DNA of 56,437 nucleotides from an uncultured Treponema sp. (GTDB taxonomy: Bacteria > Spirochaetota > Spirochaetia > Treponematales > Treponemataceae): contig CALDIB010000040.1 in NCBI GenBank assembly GCA_937902125.1, positions 1-56,437 of the forward strand, written 5' to 3'. Under the pieces are notes generated by a model. The model was not told where the DNA came from and did not search any database. It was given only the letters and a program-made list of their open reading frames with translations. Positions 41,333 through 49,776 of the stretch are shown one piece after another; position 1 is the first letter of the stretch, and each line of letters starts with the position of its first letter. The position numbers were made by a program, and so were the translations under genes.

Positions 41333-42610
41333 TTATTTTTTTGGGCCGATTTTGTCAAAGCCGCACAAGGGAACCAAGGCTTCGGGAATTGTGATTGAGC
41401 CGTCTTCGTTTTGGTAGTTTTCCACGATGGCCAGCATCGCTCTTCCCACGGCGATGGCCGTTCCGTTGAGCATGTGGACGTATTTGTTCTTTCCGTCGTC
41501 GTCCTTGTAGCGGACGTTCAGGCGGCGGCTTTGGTAGTCAGTGCAGTTTGAAGTTGAAGTGACCTCGCCGTATTCGCCTCCATTGCGGCCTGGCATCCAA
41601 GCCTCCAAGTCCCACTTGCGGTAGGCCGGCGCTCCCAAATCTCCGGTGCAAGTGTCAACCACATGAAAGGGAAGGCCTAAGCCTGTGAAGATTTCCTCTT
41701 CGATAAGGCGAAGCTTTTCGTGCAGCCGGTCGCTTTGTTCGGGAACGCAGTAAACGAACATTTCAACTTTGTCAAACTGGTGGACGCGATACAAGCCCTT
41801 GCTGAACTGTCCGGCGGCGCCGGCTTCCCGCCTAAAGCAGTGGGAAAGGCCGCAGTAAAAGAGGGGCAATTTGGACTTGTCCAAAATTTCTTCGGAATGG
41901 TAGCCGCCAAGCGTGATTTCGGCCGTTGCGACCAAGCAAGTTCCTTCGTCCTCAATGCAGTAAACGTTTGACTCGTTTCCTCGGGGGTTAAATCCGATTC
42001 CCTGCAAGATTTCCTGCTTGGCCACGTCCGGCGTGATGAAGGGTGTGAAGCCATGCTTTCTCAAAACGTTCAATGTATACATGATGAGCGCTTGTTCCAA
42101 GAAAACGGCTTCGTTCTTTAGATAATAAAATTTTGGGCCTGAAACTTTTGTTCCCCGCTCAAAGTCAATCAAGTCCAGCTCTTCCATAAGCTGAACATGG
42201 TCCTTTGGCTCAAAGTCAAATTTGCGGGGAGTTCCCACTTTCTTGACCTCAAGGTTTTCTGTGTCAAGCTTTCCGATGGGAACTGCGGGATTGCACATGT
42301 TGGGAATTTTTCGCGCGGCCTCTTCCAAAGCCGGCTCGATTTTTTCAAGTTCCGCCTCAACCGCCGTGATTTCTTCCTTTATTTTCTTTCCTTCTTCAAT
42401 CAACTTTTGCCGCTCTTGAGCGTCCATCTTGCCCTTCATGGCGGCGGCGTTTTGGTTGCGCTTTTGCTGCGCTTCCTGCCGCTTTGTCACAAGGGCTGTC
42501 CGCTTGTCGAACAATTCAACCACGATGTCCGCGTCCGCCGTCATATTGCGGTTTTTGATGTTCTCCTTAACCGCGTCCAAATTTTCTTTGATGAATCTGT
42601 AGTCTAACAT
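41333..42610 (-). CDS. serS: seryl-tRNA synthetase
   Basis: A 425-residue class II synthetase. The N-terminal antiparallel coiled coil (about 25-105, KRQEAQQKRNQNAAAMKGKM...) grips the long arm of tRNA-Ser. The catalytic core has motif 2 (FRREAGAAGQFSKGLYRVHQFDKVE) and motif 3 (GTAIAVGRAMLAIVENYQ); TATAEI and STSNCTDYQSRR are serine-specific elements. AGAGGAAAT precedes the ATG. It sits 23 nt after the SIMPL-domain gene. Confidence 0.97.
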   Translation of the reverse strand: MLDYRFIKENLDAVKENIKNRNMTADADIVVELFDKRTALVTKRQEAQQKRNQNAAAMKGKMDAQERQKLIEEGKKIKEEITAVEAELEKIEPALEEAARKIPNMCNPAVPIGKLDTENLEVKKVGTPRKFDFEPKDHVQLMEELDLIDFERGTKVSGPKFYYLKNEAVFLEQALIMYTLNVLRKHGFTPFITPDVAKQEILQGIGFNPRGNESNVYCIEDEGTCLVATAEITLGGYHSEEILDKSKLPLFYCGLSHCFRREAGAAGQFSKGLYRVHQFDKVEMFVYCVPEQSDRLHEKLRLIEEEIFTGLGLPFHVVDTCTGDLGAPAYRKWDLEAWMPGRNGGEYGEVTSTSNCTDYQSRRLNVRYKDDDGKNKYVHMLNGTAIAVGRAMLAIVENYQNEDGSITIPEALVPLCGFDKIGPKK

Positions 42611-42633
42611 ATTTCCTCTTTGTTCCTAAAATC

Positions 42634-43371
42634 CTATTTCAATTCGTATTCGCAGAGAACGGTGACTTTCACTTCGCCGTTGCCAGCGCTGATTGGAGTT
42701 GACAAATCCGCCGCCGTAAAAAGTTTGGCGCCTTCGCGGCTTGTGTAGGCGGGAATTCCCTGCTCTATGATTTTTGTCACCCGGCCAAGCTCGGCGCCGG
42801 CCGTCTTTGCCATAAGGTTGGCGGCTTCGGCGGCGTTCTTTATGGCTAAGGTTCTTGCTTCCCGCAAGGCGTCCTGAATGTTTGTGGCCGAAAAATCTAT
42901 TGAAGAAAATTCGTTGGCGCCCGCCTTTACCGCGATGTCAATGGCGTTTCCAGCCTTGTCCGCGTCAAATGTGGTTATGTGTATCGAATTTGTCACACGG
43001 TAGTCGCCGCGGTATTGAACGCCGTTCCTGTTTGAGACGTCCTGCCAAATTCTATAGTCGCTTGTGGTGATGGAGTCGGCGGGAAAGCCTCCGTCTATCA
43101 AGGCCACGCGGACTTTTGTGACGGCCTCCGCGTTTTGGCGGGCGGCTTCTATGACCGAGCGATTGTATGTGACTACGGCCAAGTTGATGGTGGCCGCGTC
43201 GTTTTTAACCTTGACCTTGCCGCTTCCTGTTACGGAAATCCATCTTTGGCTCTCGTTTTTTTCTTCCGTTCTAAGAACGCAAGAAGAGAACGGCAACGCG
43301 GCCGCTGTCAAAGCCAGAGCCGCAAGAGCGGCCTTGACTTTCAAGCCGCCTTGAACAAAATTTTTTTTCAT
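42634..43371 (-). CDS. SIMPL (DUF541) domain lipoprotein
   Basis: A 245-residue lipoprotein: signal peptide with lipobox LPFSSC near residue 26-31, then one SIMPL domain (WISVTGSGKVKVKNDAATINLAVVTYN... ending LSTPISAGNGEVKVTVLCEYELK). The domain is common in bacterial envelopes, and its biochemical function is not established. AGAAGG precedes the ATG. It lies 10 nt after the TPR-like lipoprotein gene in the same operon. Confidence 0.88.
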   Translation of the reverse strand: MKKNFVQGGLKVKAALAALALTAAALPFSSCVLRTEEKNESQRWISVTGSGKVKVKNDAATINLAVVTYNRSVIEAARQNAEAVTKVRVALIDGGFPADSITTSDYRIWQDVSNRNGVQYRGDYRVTNSIHITTFDADKAGNAIDIAVKAGANEFSSIDFSATNIQDALREARTLAIKNAAEAANLMAKTAGAELGRVTKIIEQGIPAYTSREGAKLFTAADLSTPISAGNGEVKVTVLCEYELK

Positions 43372-43381
43372 ACAAACCTTC

Positions 43382-45070
43382 TTATCTTATGTCTATGTAA
43401 AATCTTTTTAAGTAAATCGAGCGCTCGTTGGCGCGGCGCCAGTATTGGCTTTGGGGCCAGTTTTTAATCAGCGTGTCGTAGGCTCCAATGGCGCTCTTTA
43501 TGTTTCTGACTTCCGACTTGGCTTCCAAAATCAAGCCTTCCAAGTAAAGGCCCGCGTCAAAGTCTTCGGTGGCCGTTTCAAAGAATTGCTGAACCAAGTC
43601 CAAGGCGTCTGCGTATCGCTTTTCGTCGTAGGCTTTTTGGGCGCGCTCCAAAAGGCTTTTTGCCTTTTGCCCGCCGCTAAGGCTTTCTTCTTTTTTTGCC
43701 GGGTTTTCTTGGCCGGCGCTTTGCTGTCCTTGTCCGCTTCCAGCAAGGGCTGTCCTTTGCTTTGACTCGATTTTTTCAAGGCCGGAAGTTTGTATTACAG
43801 TCTGAACTTTTTCAGACGGCGAAGACTCGCTTTCGGCTTCCCGGCCGTTTTCTTCTTGAGGAGCGGAGCTTGGAAGGGCCTGAGATTTTTCGTCGGCCTT
43901 GGCTATTTCTTCCCGTTCCGCCTGCTTTTTCGCGGCGGCTTCCTCTATGGCCGTTTCTTTTTCAGACGTGTTTTGAGTCCTGTCAAATTTTGGCGGAACC
44001 GCGTCCGCGTAAGAGGGCGCCGTCACGTGAACCGCGTCGGCCGCGCTTTTGTCGCTCACTTCGATTTGAATGTAGTCGTCGATGTAGTTTCCGGTCAATA
44101 TGTCGTTTTTGTAAAAATGCAAAAGCGCGATTCCAGGATTTTTTGAGCGGAGGGTGAAGGTTGTCTCTCCGTTTCCCAATTTTCGTCCTTGGAAAATAAA
44201 ATGCTCGCCGCCGTCTTCTTCCCCAAGATAAATCCAGCCGCTTCCGGGATAAACGACATCAAGAAACTGGTTGTTTTTTATGGTCATGGAACGGCTGGGA
44301 ATCTTTGCTTTTTCTTCTTGGGGCTTTTCTTCCTCCTCATTTTCCTGAGGGAGGGCGAGGGCTATTCCTTCGTTGGAACTTTGCTCCTCGGCCTTTTGGC
44401 TCTGAGGTTCCGTTCTTTGGGAAAAGTCGTAGCGTTCGCTTGTGTTGTCCCGTCCGTCGTTTTGCTTGTCGGACGATGGGCCGATTAGGGGGCCGCCTTG
44501 AATCGTTTTGTTTTGGCTTGTGACGCGCTCAAGCCCGCCGCCCTCGCTTGAGTCCGTCTTGGATTCGCCCTGGCTTTGGGGGGCGGCTCGGACGCTGGAA
44601 TTTGAATCCCGTATTTTTTGAGTCAGCGAGTTTTGGCCGCCGCTTGGTTCTTGGCTTTGGTCAGTTGCGGGACGTTCCGCGGCCAAAGGCTTTTCGGCCT
44701 CTGAGGCCGCTTGAGCCGCGCCGCCTTGCGGGATTTCTTGGCTTTTTGAGCCTTCTTCGTTTTGAAAAACTTCTTCTTGTTCCCTGTCGCCTTTGTTTTG
44801 GGGCTCTCCGTCTTGGCTCAAAAGTTTGTCGCTTTGGTCAACTTCGCCTTGAGGCTCGTCGTTCTGGCTTAAAAGCTTGTCCAACTCGTCAACTTCGCTT
44901 TGGGGAATTTTTTCTTCGGCGGCGTCGGCCAAGGCCTCCTCAATCTCCTCTACTTTTTCAAGAGGCTCCTCGTCTTGAAGATTGTCGGCGGGAATTTCTG
45001 AGCTTTTGCAGGAGAAAAAAAGGCTTCCCGCCAGCGGCAAAATAAAGGCCGCGAATAAAAGCTTTTTCAC
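43382..45070 (-). CDS. lipoprotein with disordered Glu/Gln/Ser-rich middle and TPR-like C-terminus
   Basis: A 562-residue lipoprotein with lipobox SLFFSC near residue 16-21. Residues about 30-240 are highly charged and Gln/Ser-rich with imperfect repeats (SEVDELDKLLSQNDEPQGEVDQSDKLLSQDGEPQ). A beta segment (about 255-335) contains VVYPGSGWIYLGEEDGGEHFIFQGRKLG. The C-terminus (about 460-562) is a TPR-like pair (AQKAYDEKRYADALDLVQQFFE, IGAYDTLIKNWPQSQYW). Likely a periplasmic or outer-membrane scaffold. The start is GTG, overlapping the upstream stop as GTGA. Confidence 0.72.
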   Translation of the reverse strand: MKKLLFAAFILPLAGSLFFSCKSSEIPADNLQDEEPLEKVEEIEEALADAAEEKIPQSEVDELDKLLSQNDEPQGEVDQSDKLLSQDGEPQNKGDREQEEVFQNEEGSKSQEIPQGGAAQAASEAEKPLAAERPATDQSQEPSGGQNSLTQKIRDSNSSVRAAPQSQGESKTDSSEGGGLERVTSQNKTIQGGPLIGPSSDKQNDGRDNTSERYDFSQRTEPQSQKAEEQSSNEGIALALPQENEEEEKPQEEKAKIPSRSMTIKNNQFLDVVYPGSGWIYLGEEDGGEHFIFQGRKLGNGETTFTLRSKNPGIALLHFYKNDILTGNYIDDYIQIEVSDKSAADAVHVTAPSYADAVPPKFDRTQNTSEKETAIEEAAAKKQAEREEIAKADEKSQALPSSAPQEENGREAESESSPSEKVQTVIQTSGLEKIESKQRTALAGSGQGQQSAGQENPAKKEESLSGGQKAKSLLERAQKAYDEKRYADALDLVQQFFETATEDFDAGLYLEGLILEAKSEVRNIKSAIGAYDTLIKNWPQSQYWRRANERSIYLKRFYIDIR

Positions 45071-45438
45071 GGGGCGGCCTCCATAAGGCTTTTAATCATA
45101 AAATCGTTCGCGTCCGAAAGTTTTTTGACGGCTTCCTGGTCTGGCTCCATAAGCCATTCCTCAACTTGGCCGTCGCTCCAGCGCTCTTTTGTCTCGCGGC
45201 TTACAGCGTATTCCAAAGGAATTGAAACTCCTTGGGGCAAAAGCAATTCTTGGTCGGCCTCAAGAGGCTCGCTTTTAAAATTTGAGCTTGGCGGCGACTT
45301 TGGCTTTTGCGGAATGAAAATCATGGCGATTAGCGCCGCGAAAAAAAAGACTGCCAAAATTGACGAAAGCAAAAGAGCCTTTTGCCTTTGCGAGAAAAAA
45401 TCCCTTGCCTTTTCGCTTAATTCGTAAAAGTCAATCAC
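45067..45438 (-). CDS. single-pass membrane protein of unknown function
   Basis: A 123-residue protein: short cytoplasmic head (MIDFYELSEKARDFFSQRQ), one membrane helix (residues about 22-44, LLLSSILAVFFFAALIAMIF), then an extracytoplasmic region with a Pro-rich start (PQKPKSPPSS) and an acidic body. The start is GTG overlapping the smc stop (GTGA). The 3' end overlaps the TPR-like lipoprotein start in the same manner, so the three are tightly coupled. Family not recognised. Confidence 0.7.
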   Translation of the reverse strand: MIDFYELSEKARDFFSQRQKALLLSSILAVFFFAALIAMIFIPQKPKSPPSSNFKSEPLEADQELLLPQGVSIPLEYAVSRETKERWSDGQVEEWLMEPDQEAVKKLSDANDFMIKSLMEAAP

Positions 45439-48356
45439 TCTTGATTTCGCTCCGTTTCAGGATTGCTTTTGTCGCGGCGCGGCGGTCGGGGCGGAATCAC
45501 AACGCCTTCTTCCGGCGGAACGTCTTCTTCCACAAAGTCGTCGTTGGCGTCTTCAAAGTCGTTTTTAATGTTTTCGATGTCTTCGTCAAGACGAAGCGCG
45601 ATGATTTTTGAAACGCCGGACTCTTCCATAGTCACGCCAAGCATGGTGCTGGCTCCCATAACGGTTTTTTTGTTGTGGGTGATGACGATGTATTGGCTTA
45701 CGTTCGCAAAGGCTGTAAGCGCGGTGACAAAACTTCCTACGTTCTTGTCGTCAAGCGCCGCGTCGATTTCGTCCAGCAAGCAGAAGGGGCTGGGCCGCAC
45801 TTGGTATGTGGCGAACAAAAGCGCGATGGCGGTCATTGTCTTTTCGCCGCCCGAAAGAAGCGCGATGCTTTCAAGCTTTTTTCCCGGCGGCTGGGCCAAA
45901 ATGTCGATTCCCGTGGCAAGAACGTTTTCGGGATTTTCAAGGCGCAGCTCGGCGCGTCCTCCGCCAAACAAGCGGCGGAACATGTTGTGGAAGTTTCTTT
46001 TGATTTTGTTGTAAGTTTCCAAAAAAAGTTCCGAAGACTTTGACTTGATTTCCTCTGCCACCCGCTCCAAGTCCTTTAAGGATTTTAGCGTGTCGTCGTA
46101 GTTTGTCTGCTGGCGCTCGTAGCGTTCCTTGACTTCCACAAATTCTTCGGGAGCCATCAAGTTGATTCCGTGTCCCAAGTCCTCAAGCTCGCCCTTCTTT
46201 TTTGAAAGCTTTTCCTTTAAGTCAAGGGGCTGCGCCGTGATGGTGTACATTCTTTCTTCGTATTCCATCAAGTCGCGGGAATATTGGTCAAGGAAGTTTT
46301 GCTTGACGTTGCGGATTTCGGTTTCGGTTTGAATCATGGAGTTGGAAAGCTGCTCGTATTGGTTTTGATACTTGTTCAGCATTTCCTGCTTTTTGTTCAA
46401 GTCGCTTGTCTTTCCCGAAACCTTGTTGTTGTAGTCCTTGATTTCTTCGTCAAGCTTTTTAAGCTGGTCGGCGGTCTTTTGTCCGCGGGCTTCGATTTCG
46501 GCCAGCTCTTCGGCCACGCTTTCAATTTGTTCGGACAAGTCTTCCTTGCGCTTTTGCTCGGCGTAAAGTTCCTCTTCGTTTTGCCGCAAGTTGTTTTCTT
46601 CCGTTGTTAGGGAGCGCCTTATCATTGTCATTTGGTTTTTGGCGGAAGTGATTTGCTCCGCCATCTTCGCTTCGTTGACTTGAAGGCTTGCCAAGGTTTC
46701 CTTGTATTCGGAAATTTTTTCCGCCAAGGCTTCGTTCTCTTTTTTAAGCTCGTCGATGCGCTTGTTCAATTCGCCCACTTGGTTCAAGTTGTCTTGAATC
46801 TTTTGGTCAACGCTCCGCTTTTTTGTGATGATTCCTTCAGGGCTTAAGAATTCGCTGATGAAGGCGGGAGTGGATTTTATGTAAGCGTCCAGCGCGTTTT
46901 GCAAATTTTGCAGCATGGAAAGCGCGTCGCCAAAAGCGGCGGCGGAGTCTTGGGCGATTTTATTTCCGTCGGAAGTGGCTCCAGTCTTGAGCGCGTCGTC
47001 AAAAATGTTTTTGCGGCCCTGGACAAAAATTTTAAGTTTTTCCAAGGAGTCGTCAAGCTCTTGTTTGGCGGCGCTGGCCGCTCCCTGAGAATAGCCGGCG
47101 GACTTCAACTTGGCGTCAAGCTCGGTCACGATGTCTTCCGTGATTGCGGTCAATTCCTTTTGCAAGTTGGCGCGGGCCAAGTCAAGGTCTTCTATCAATT
47201 CCTGCTTTTCGTTGGCCATGGAGTCGTTGTCGGAAATTCTTTTTGAGGCGTTGGTTATGTTTTCGCCAAAAGACGCGATGTTGGCCTTTATGTCGGCAAG
47301 GCTTTTTTCCTTTTCGTGAATGGAACTTTCGGCTTCGTCAATCTCTTCGTTAAGGCTGTCGATTCTTTCTTGAACCGCCTTTTTGTGGCTTTCGATTTGG
47401 CCGATTTTTTCGTTTATTTCCCTTTCACGGGCGTTGAACTGTTTTTGCAATTCAAGCTTTCCTGTTTTTTCGCCCTGAATTTTTATAAGCTCTTGGGTGC
47501 CTTGGGCCACTTGGTCTTGAAGGCTTTTTATTTTGTCCGTGTTTTCCGTAAGGGCGCTGTTTATGGCGTCGATTTCGGCCCGGATGTCGCCCCGCTTTTT
47601 TTCGACTTCTTTTATGGTGTTTTCGTTGCGGCTTTTTGTTTCCACAAAGCCCTTCAACTTTAAAAGCTGAATGTCAAGCTGCAAGTCAAAAACTTCTTCT
47701 TTTACCTTGCGGTATTTTTTTGTTTTTTCAGATTGAACTTTAAGGGTGTCGTAGCTGCGCTTGATTTCCGCCAAGGCGACTTCTATTTGGGTCAAGTTGG
47801 CCCTTGTCTTTTCCAGCTCCCTTTCGGCTTCCGCGCATTCCGCCTTGGAACGGCTGATTCCCGCGGCCTCCTCAAAAAGGTAGCGGCGGTCTTCCGGCTT
47901 GCTGGAAAGTATTTGGTCGATTTTTCCCTGCTCCATGACGGAGTAGGCGGCCTTTCCTACGCCGGTGTCCATAAAAAGCTTTCGGATTTCCGTGGGGCCC
48001 ACTTGCTCGTTGTTGATGAAGTATTGGCTTTCTCCCGAGCGGAAAAGGCGGCGCTTGATGGCGATTTCTGAATCCGGGCGGGGAAGCAAGGAGTTTTCGT
48101 TAAGGATTGTGAGCGTGACTTCCGCCAAGTTTAGGGGAGGGCGGGTTTCGGTTCCGTTGAAGATTACGCCTTCCATTGTGGCGGCGCGCAAATTTTTAGA
48201 CTTGTTTTCGGCGAGAACCCATTTCATAGCGTCCACGACATTGCTCTTTCCGCAGCCGTTTGGACCCAAAAGCGCCGTTATTCCGTCCGCAAAGTCAATG
48301 TGCGTGCGGTCGGCGAAAGACTTAAAACCGAATATGTCAAGACTTTTTAAAAACAC
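45435..48356 (-). CDS. smc: chromosome segregation SMC ATPase
   Basis: A 973-residue SMC, shorter than the usual 1150-1200 because the coiled-coil arms are reduced. Head parts: Walker A GPNGCGKSNVVDAMKWVLAE (residues about 32-51), the QGKIDQILSSKPEDRR element, a hinge region around 420-510 lacking the usual glycine-rich pattern, the ABC signature LLSGGEKTMTAIAL and Walker B FCLLDEIDAALDD. An unusual acidic Pro-rich C-terminal tail follows. It acts with ScpA/ScpB in chromosome compaction; neither is in the window. The start is GTG with AGGGTGG upstream. Confidence 0.94.
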   Translation of the reverse strand: MFLKSLDIFGFKSFADRTHIDFADGITALLGPNGCGKSNVVDAMKWVLAENKSKNLRAATMEGVIFNGTETRPPLNLAEVTLTILNENSLLPRPDSEIAIKRRLFRSGESQYFINNEQVGPTEIRKLFMDTGVGKAAYSVMEQGKIDQILSSKPEDRRYLFEEAAGISRSKAECAEAERELEKTRANLTQIEVALAEIKRSYDTLKVQSEKTKKYRKVKEEVFDLQLDIQLLKLKGFVETKSRNENTIKEVEKKRGDIRAEIDAINSALTENTDKIKSLQDQVAQGTQELIKIQGEKTGKLELQKQFNAREREINEKIGQIESHKKAVQERIDSLNEEIDEAESSIHEKEKSLADIKANIASFGENITNASKRISDNDSMANEKQELIEDLDLARANLQKELTAITEDIVTELDAKLKSAGYSQGAASAAKQELDDSLEKLKIFVQGRKNIFDDALKTGATSDGNKIAQDSAAAFGDALSMLQNLQNALDAYIKSTPAFISEFLSPEGIITKKRSVDQKIQDNLNQVGELNKRIDELKKENEALAEKISEYKETLASLQVNEAKMAEQITSAKNQMTMIRRSLTTEENNLRQNEEELYAEQKRKEDLSEQIESVAEELAEIEARGQKTADQLKKLDEEIKDYNNKVSGKTSDLNKKQEMLNKYQNQYEQLSNSMIQTETEIRNVKQNFLDQYSRDLMEYEERMYTITAQPLDLKEKLSKKKGELEDLGHGINLMAPEEFVEVKERYERQQTNYDDTLKSLKDLERVAEEIKSKSSELFLETYNKIKRNFHNMFRRLFGGGRAELRLENPENVLATGIDILAQPPGKKLESIALLSGGEKTMTAIALLFATYQVRPSPFCLLDEIDAALDDKNVGSFVTALTAFANVSQYIVITHNKKTVMGASTMLGVTMEESGVSKIIALRLDEDIENIKNDFEDANDDFVEEDVPPEEGVVIPPRPPRRDKSNPETERNQE

Positions 48357-48385
48357 CTTAAAGCCACCCTAAAGAATATCCCTTA

Positions 48386-48414
48386 ATTATACTGAAAACG
48401 CCGCGTTTATTCAA
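48386..48414 (-). promoter_or_regulatory. smc operon promoter
   Basis: Minus strand: TTGAAT (48414-48409), 17-bp spacer, TATAAT (48391-48386). Leader of about 22 nt with AGGGTGG before the GTG start. The -35 lies in the end of the helicase gene. Confidence 0.8.
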
Positions 48415-49627
48415 TAGATTTTCCGCCGCCTTCTTGACCTTGGCCGGCCGCCACGACTTTTCCCTTGTAAAGCGCCTTGGGGCGGACGATTATTTTAAGC
48501 TTTTTTTCCAGGGCGGCCAGCTGTCTAAGCTCCCGTTCGTCGCCGATGACAATGTTCGCGCCGCTTTTTCCCGCCCTGGCCGTGCGTCCCGCGCGGTGGA
48601 CAAAAAAGTCTTCGTCTTGGGGAAAGTCGCTTTGAACGACGCATTCTATGTCCGGAATGTCAAGGCCTCGGCTTGAAAGGTCGCTGGTAATGAGAACAGG
48701 CGTTTTTCCGCTCCTAAAGCGGGCCAAAATGGACTGGCGCTCTTGGTTTTTGACGTTGGCGGTCAAGGCGGCGCAGTTCACCTTTTTGAACTTAAGCTTT
48801 TGGAAAATGTTTTCAACTTGGTCTGAGCGGCTTGCGAAAATAAGCGTTTTTTTTGGTCCCAGCGCGTGAAGAAGGCCTCTTAAAGTCTCGATTTTGTCCC
48901 GGCGCTCGGCAAAAAAGGCCCAATGCTGGATTTTTTCCCGCAAAACGTCTTCCAAGGGCAAAAGAATGGTCTCAAATCCCGCTTCGGGAGCGGTCGCAAG
49001 GCCGGAACGCGCGCCGCCTTCTTGGGCTTTTGAAAAGCGCGCGTTCTCAAGGAATTTTTCAACTTTTTTGGTTATTGTGGCGCTGCAGGCGATTTTTTGC
49101 GTTTTTGGGCCAAAAAACGACATCAAGTCTTGGCTTTCTTGGACAATTTCTTTTGAAACAAGGCGGTCGGCTTCGTCAAGAACAAGCGCGGCGCAATTTT
49201 CGGTCTTAAGCTTTTTAAGGCGGCAAAGCTCCAAAAGGCGGCTGGGAGTTCCAACGACAATGGAAGGCTTTTCTTTTAAGGACTCGACTTGCCTTTTTAG
49301 GGGAACGCCGCCAATGAAAAGGCCTGACTTCAAGTCGCTTACGGAAGATGCCGCCGCCCGCAATTGGGAGGCCAGCTCAAATGTGGGAGACACCACCACA
49401 AGGCGGACGGCCTTTGCGGGGTTTTCTTCCCCTTGAATTTTTTGCAAAATTGGAAGCAAGAAGGCGAAAGTTTTTCCGCTTCCTGTGGCCGACTGAAAAA
49501 TCACGTTTTTTCCGGCCAAAATCTCTGGAATGACCTTTTTTTGAACCGCCGTGGGCTCCGTTATTTCCATGGAGGCCAGTTTTTGAACAAGGCCGTCCTC
49601 AATTCCCAATTCCGCAAAATCGCTCAT
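48407..49627 (-). CDS. DEAD-box RNA helicase
   Basis: A 406-residue helicase core. Q motif (EITEPTAVQKKVIPEIL), Walker A ATGSGKTFAFLLP, DEAD box in LVLDEADRLV, motif III as SAT (CSATITKK), and motif VI HRAGRTARAGKSG. The C-terminal extension is short and basic, without an RNA-binding domain. It resembles RhlE/DbpA-type helicases of RNA turnover or ribosome assembly. The start at 49627 is preferred: its ATG is exactly the predicted transcription start, and no Shine-Dalgarno exists. The in-frame extension to 49654 is unsupported. Confidence 0.93.
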   Translation of the reverse strand: MSDFAELGIEDGLVQKLASMEITEPTAVQKKVIPEILAGKNVIFQSATGSGKTFAFLLPILQKIQGEENPAKAVRLVVVSPTFELASQLRAAASSVSDLKSGLFIGGVPLKRQVESLKEKPSIVVGTPSRLLELCRLKKLKTENCAALVLDEADRLVSKEIVQESQDLMSFFGPKTQKIACSATITKKVEKFLENARFSKAQEGGARSGLATAPEAGFETILLPLEDVLREKIQHWAFFAERRDKIETLRGLLHALGPKKTLIFASRSDQVENIFQKLKFKKVNCAALTANVKNQERQSILARFRSGKTPVLITSDLSSRGLDIPDIECVVQSDFPQDEDFFVHRAGRTARAGKSGANIVIGDERELRQLAALEKKLKIIVRPKALYKGKVVAAGQGQEGGGKSIE

Positions 49628-49633
49628 AAGGCC

Positions 49634-49642
49634 ATTATAGCA
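49634..49642 (-). promoter_or_regulatory. extended -10 promoter of the helicase gene, predicted leaderless
   Basis: Minus strand: TGC-TATAAT, with TATAAT at 49639-49634. The -35 is poor (TTCCAT at 17 bp), as often with extended -10 promoters. The ATG begins 6 nt after the box. Confidence 0.65.
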
Positions 49643-49740
49643 AAAAGCCGCCAAAGATGGAAGACAAAAAAGCTTTCAAGGCCGGGAATGGCCTTTTGCG
49701 GAGGAATTTGATTGACAAAGTCCGCCAAATCTTCTTTCGC

Positions 49741-49769
49741 TTGCGGAATTTCTTTATGAGTTGTATAAT
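49741..49769 (+). promoter_or_regulatory. promoter of the glycosyltransferase gene, predicted leaderless
   Basis: TTGCGG (49741-49746), 17-bp spacer, TATAAT (49764-49769). Predicted start at 49776, one base before the ATG at 49777. Confidence 0.72.
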
Positions 49770-49776
49770 GCTTTCC

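Noticed and set aside
44548..45045. Arg-rich plus-strand frame opposite the TPR-like lipoprotein
   Set aside because: Shadow of the Gln/Glu/Ser-rich coding region on the other strand; no start signals.
45435..48356. Smc considered truncated or a Rad50/RecN homologue
   Set aside because: All SMC head motifs are present at both ends; only the arms are short, so it is a complete short Smc.
49657..49776. Longer N-terminus for the glycosyltransferase
   Set aside because: The extension spans the promoter region of both divergent genes and lacks similarity to the GT-B start.
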